From positions 372,001 to 436,000 of the forward strand of contig NZ_JBEPMO010000001.1 in NCBI RefSeq assembly GCF_040545805.1: a DNA stretch of 64,000 nucleotides. The letters are read 5' to 3'. The notes under the pieces were generated by a model. That model worked only from the letters and a program-made list of their open reading frames with translations. It was not told the DNA's origin and did not search any database. Positions 61,407 through 64,000 of this stretch are shown piece by piece (position 1 is the stretch's first letter; the number at the start of each line of letters is the position of its first letter). This stretch comes from Moheibacter stercoris (GTDB taxonomy: Bacteria > Bacteroidota > Bacteroidia > Flavobacteriales > Weeksellaceae). The position numbers were made by a program, and so were the translations under genes.

Positions 61407-62912
61407 ATGAATCATACAGTTTACGGAATAGATCATTGGTCAATTTCCGATGCGATTGCCATTGCAAAAGGCGAATTGAAAGCAACTCATAACGAAGTTT
61501 CCAAAGAAAAATTAGCCAAATCGGCGCAAAATGTTCAAGCCATTGTCGATTCGGGTGCGACAGTTTACGGTGTCAGTACCGGATTTGGGCCTTTGTGTGA
61601 TACCAAAATTTCCAAAGAAGATACCCGAAAACTTCAGGAAAACTTATTGATCAGTCACGCTGTGGGTGTGGGAAATCCCATCAAGAAAGAAATTTCCAAA
61701 CTGATGTTGATTTCTAAATTGCACGCTTTGGCAAAAGGTTTCTCAGGAATTTCCATTCCGACTTTTGAACGAATTTTATGGTTCTTGGAAAACGATGTCA
61801 TTCCAGTTGTTCCCGAACAAGGTTCTGTAGGAGCTTCGGGCGATTTGGCGCCGCTTTCGCATTTATTTTTACCCTTGTTGGGCGAAGGTGAAGTTTGGTT
61901 CAAAGACGAAATCAAACCAACTCGTGAAGTCTTGAATCAATTTGGATTGGAACCGATTGAATTGCAAGCCAAAGAAGGATTAGGATTGATCAACGGAACC
62001 CAATTCATCTTGGCGCACGCATTATTCGGATTGGACAAAATGAAGTATTTATTGGATTTGGCCGATGTGATTGGTTCGATGAGTTTGGAAGCTTATTCGG
62101 GATTGAAATCTCCTTTTATGGCCGAATTACACGAAGTTCGTCCGTATGAAGGAACCAAATTGGTCGCAGCCAGAATTCGTAAAATCTTAGAAGGTTCCGA
62201 AATCATTGACAACAACGATTTCCCAAGAGTGCAAGATCCCTATTCGCTTCGTTGTATGCCACAAGTGCACGGTGCTTCGCGAAACGCTTGGATGCATTTG
62301 CGCGATATGGCCGAAATCGAATTGAATTCCGTGACCGATAATCCGATTGTTCTAGACGAAAAAACCGCGATCAGCGGAGGAAATTTCCACGGTCAACCGC
62401 TCGCGATGGTTTTGGATTATGCAACCGTTGCAGCAGCGGAATTGGGAAATATTTCAGACAGAAGACAATATTTATTGCTCGAAGGAAAACACGGTTTACC
62501 GAAATTATTGACCGCAAGTTCCGGCTTGAATTCCGGGTTTATGATTCCACAATATACATCAGCCGCTTTGGTGACCGAGAACAAAACCCTTTGTTTTCCG
62601 GCTTCGGCAGATTCGGTTCCGACTTCTTTAGGGCAGGAAGATCACGTTTCAATGGGAAGCATTTCCGGACGAAAATTCAACCAAGTATTGACTAATTTGG
62701 AACGAATTTTAGCCATCGAATTGATGTATGCTTGTCAAGGATTGGAATTCAGACGACCATTGAAAACAAGTCCAGTTTTGGAAGAAGTTTTTACAGCCGT
62801 TCGTGAAGTTTGTCCGAAATTAGAAGATGATCGATTGATCGGAAAAGATATCAATGCAATTATTGAATTGATTCAGGGTGAGAGGTTGAAAGAAATAATT
62901 TCGAAAATATAA
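61407..62912 (+). CDS. hutH: Histidine ammonia-lyase
   Basis: Deaminates histidine to urocanate, the first step of histidine use as carbon and nitrogen source. 501 residues from the ATG at 61407; a frame from 61380 would include nine residues lying on the promoter. The MIO cofactor triad Ala143-Ser144-Gly145 is in GSVGASGDLAPLSHL. Other motifs: YGVSTGFGPLCDT, LINGTQFILAHALFG, and DRRQYLLLEGKHGLPKLL. Length is usual for the family. hutU follows on the same strand after 81 bases. Confidence 0.97.
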   Translation: MNHTVYGIDHWSISDAIAIAKGELKATHNEVSKEKLAKSAQNVQAIVDSGATVYGVSTGFGPLCDTKISKEDTRKLQENLLISHAVGVGNPIKKEISKLMLISKLHALAKGFSGISIPTFERILWFLENDVIPVVPEQGSVGASGDLAPLSHLFLPLLGEGEVWFKDEIKPTREVLNQFGLEPIELQAKEGLGLINGTQFILAHALFGLDKMKYLLDLADVIGSMSLEAYSGLKSPFMAELHEVRPYEGTKLVAARIRKILEGSEIIDNNDFPRVQDPYSLRCMPQVHGASRNAWMHLRDMAEIELNSVTDNPIVLDEKTAISGGNFHGQPLAMVLDYATVAAAELGNISDRRQYLLLEGKHGLPKLLTASSGLNSGFMIPQYTSAALVTENKTLCFPASADSVPTSLGQEDHVSMGSISGRKFNQVLTNLERILAIELMYACQGLEFRRPLKTSPVLEEVFTAVREVCPKLEDDRLIGKDINAIIELIQGERLKEIISKI

Positions 62913-62993
62913 AACTCAAAAGCCTTGTCAAGGAGATTATCGGACGAATTTTAATCTGAAATCTAATGTCTCAAATCTAAAATCTATTTAAAA

Positions 62994-64000
62994 ATGACAT
63001 TCCAACAACAAATACAACAAGGAATTCCGGCGAGTCTTCCTGCTAAAAAATACAGAGATCCAAACGTTAGTCATGCGCCGAAGCGAAAAGAAATTTTGAC
63101 CAATGAGGAAAAGAAATTGGCATTGAAAAATGCTTTACGCTATTTCGAACCGAAGCATCACGCTGAATTAATACCCGAATTCAAAGAAGAATTGGAAAAT
63201 TACGGTCGCATTTATATGTACCGATTGATGCCCGATTACAAAATCTATGCACGTCCAATCGAGGAATATCCGGGTAAATCCCAACAAGCCAAAGCGATTC
63301 AATTGATGATTCAAAACAATTTGGATCATGCAGTCGCGCAACATCCTGAAGAATTAATTACCTATGGTGGAAATGGTGCTGTGTTCCAGAACTGGGCACA
63401 ATACCTGTTGACGATGAAATATTTGTCGGAAATGACCGATGAACAAACTTTGGTGATGTATTCGGGTCATCCGATGGGATTATTTCCTTCGCATAAAAAC
63501 GCACCGAGAGTTGTTGTGACAAACGGTATGGTGATTCCGAATTATTCCCAACCCGACGATTGGGAGAAAATGAATGCTTTGGGCGTTTCCCAATACGGAC
63601 AAATGACGGCCGGAAGTTATATGTACATCGGTCCGCAAGGAATCGTTCATGGAACGACAATAACAGTTCTGAACGGTTGCCGAAAAATTGATTCCAAAGG
63701 AACTGCCGGAAAATTATTTGTCACCGCAGGTTTAGGTGGAATGTCGGGAGCGCAGCCTAAAGCGGGAAATATTGCAGGAGTTGTTTCGGTAACGGCGGAA
63801 GTCAATCCTGCAGCGACTTGGAAACGCCACGAACAGGGTTGGGTGGACGAAGTGATTTCCGATTTGGATGAATTGGTTGCCCGAGTTCGCAAAGCCAAAG
63901 AAAATAACGAAGTGGTTTCGATTGCTTATGATGGAAATGTGGTCGAAGTTTGGGAGAAATTTGATGAGGAAAATGTTTACATCGATTTAGGTTCGGATCA
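62994..64000 (+). CDS. hutU: Urocanate hydratase, 5' part
   Basis: Second step of histidine degradation, converting urocanate to imidazolonepropionate with tightly bound NAD. The gene runs off the right edge after 335 codons (Bacteroidota members are about 660 residues). The start MTFQQQIQQGIPASLPAKKY matches the Bacteroidota-type family, and YGGNGAVFQNWAQYLLTMKY, MYSGHPMGLFPSHK, GQMTAGSYMYIGPQGIVHGT and GLGGMSGAQPKA are diagnostic. Directly upstream (62950-62990) is an AAATCTAAAATCT word tract. It probably shares transcription with hutH. Confidence 0.93.
   Translation, partial: MTFQQQIQQGIPASLPAKKYRDPNVSHAPKRKEILTNEEKKLALKNALRYFEPKHHAELIPEFKEELENYGRIYMYRLMPDYKIYARPIEEYPGKSQQAKAIQLMIQNNLDHAVAQHPEELITYGGNGAVFQNWAQYLLTMKYLSEMTDEQTLVMYSGHPMGLFPSHKNAPRVVVTNGMVIPNYSQPDDWEKMNALGVSQYGQMTAGSYMYIGPQGIVHGTTITVLNGCRKIDSKGTAGKLFVTAGLGGMSGAQPKAGNIAGVVSVTAEVNPAATWKRHEQGWVDEVISDLDELVARVRKAKENNEVVSIAYDGNVVEVWEKFDEENVYIDLGSD

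Noticed and set aside
60694..62912. Two-component system as regulator of the hut genes
   Set aside because: hutH has its own promoter and no shared operator was found; adjacency alone is not evidence.

Overview
The window looks like a chromosomal segment of a Flavobacteriales-type Bacteroidota. The evidence is low GC, two type IX secretion (T9SS) cargo proteins with C-terminal sorting domains, a PorQ homologue, an exonuclease-fused DnaE, a large S1 protein, lipoproteins with short SC/AC lipoboxes, few Shine-Dalgarno sites, and promoters with the Bacteroidota TAnnTTTG -7 box. Genus is not resolved. No rRNA, tRNA, CRISPR array, prophage, transposase or integrase was seen.

Layout. 1-5.3 kb: era 3' end, a T9SS cargo protein, clpB. 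5.5-9.9 kb: pgi and three uncharacterised proteins. 9.9-15.4 kb: glutaminyl cyclotransferase with hemH, ruvB, and a second T9SS cargo protein paralogous to the first. 15.5-19.3 kb: a membrane TPR-LuxR regulator and groES-groEL, with a palindrome-rich stress-type upstream region. 19.3-20.2 kb: a gene-free, repeat-dense stretch. 20.2-29.7 kb: rluF, two small lipoproteins, fbp, aspartokinase with a two-domain acyltransferase, a DUF2809 protein, cmk, porQ and a CBS protein. 29.9-33.9 kb: alaS divergent from an M23 peptidase-MerR pair. 34.1-40.5 kb: tandem repeats, an SDR gene without a normal start codon, dnaE, trxA and a small lipoprotein. 40.5-45.5 kb: the most repeat-rich part, with a four-unit 96-bp tandem array, rpsA, a GNAT gene, a gene interrupted by a stop codon, a decayed duplicate of the GNAT tail, and a GIY-YIG gene among TCATTGCGAGG repeats. 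45.5-51.1 kb: two APC permeases, small proteins, and a membrane protein with a Cys/Gly-rich tail. 51.2-54.8 kb: two paralogous TPR-LuxR regulators flanking an outer-membrane protein, with related operator-like sites upstream of all three. 55.2-58.3 kb: folE, a secreted protein and cysS as one operon. 58.7-61.3 kb: a TPR histidine kinase and response regulator. 61.4 kb to the end: hutH and the start of hutU (histidine degradation).

Most genes are core housekeeping. The unusual content is regulatory or intergenic: (i) a dispersed structured repeat in four same-strand copies whose stems change in a compensatory way, (ii) the related CTACC/GGGTAG sites around the TPR-LuxR/outer-membrane cluster, (iii) tandem hairpin arrays, and (iv) a patched GNAT-to-GIY-YIG segment with a broken gene and a duplicated gene tail. 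No clearly new multi-gene system was identified. The TPR-LuxR/OMP cluster and the structured repeat are the best candidates for something undescribed.
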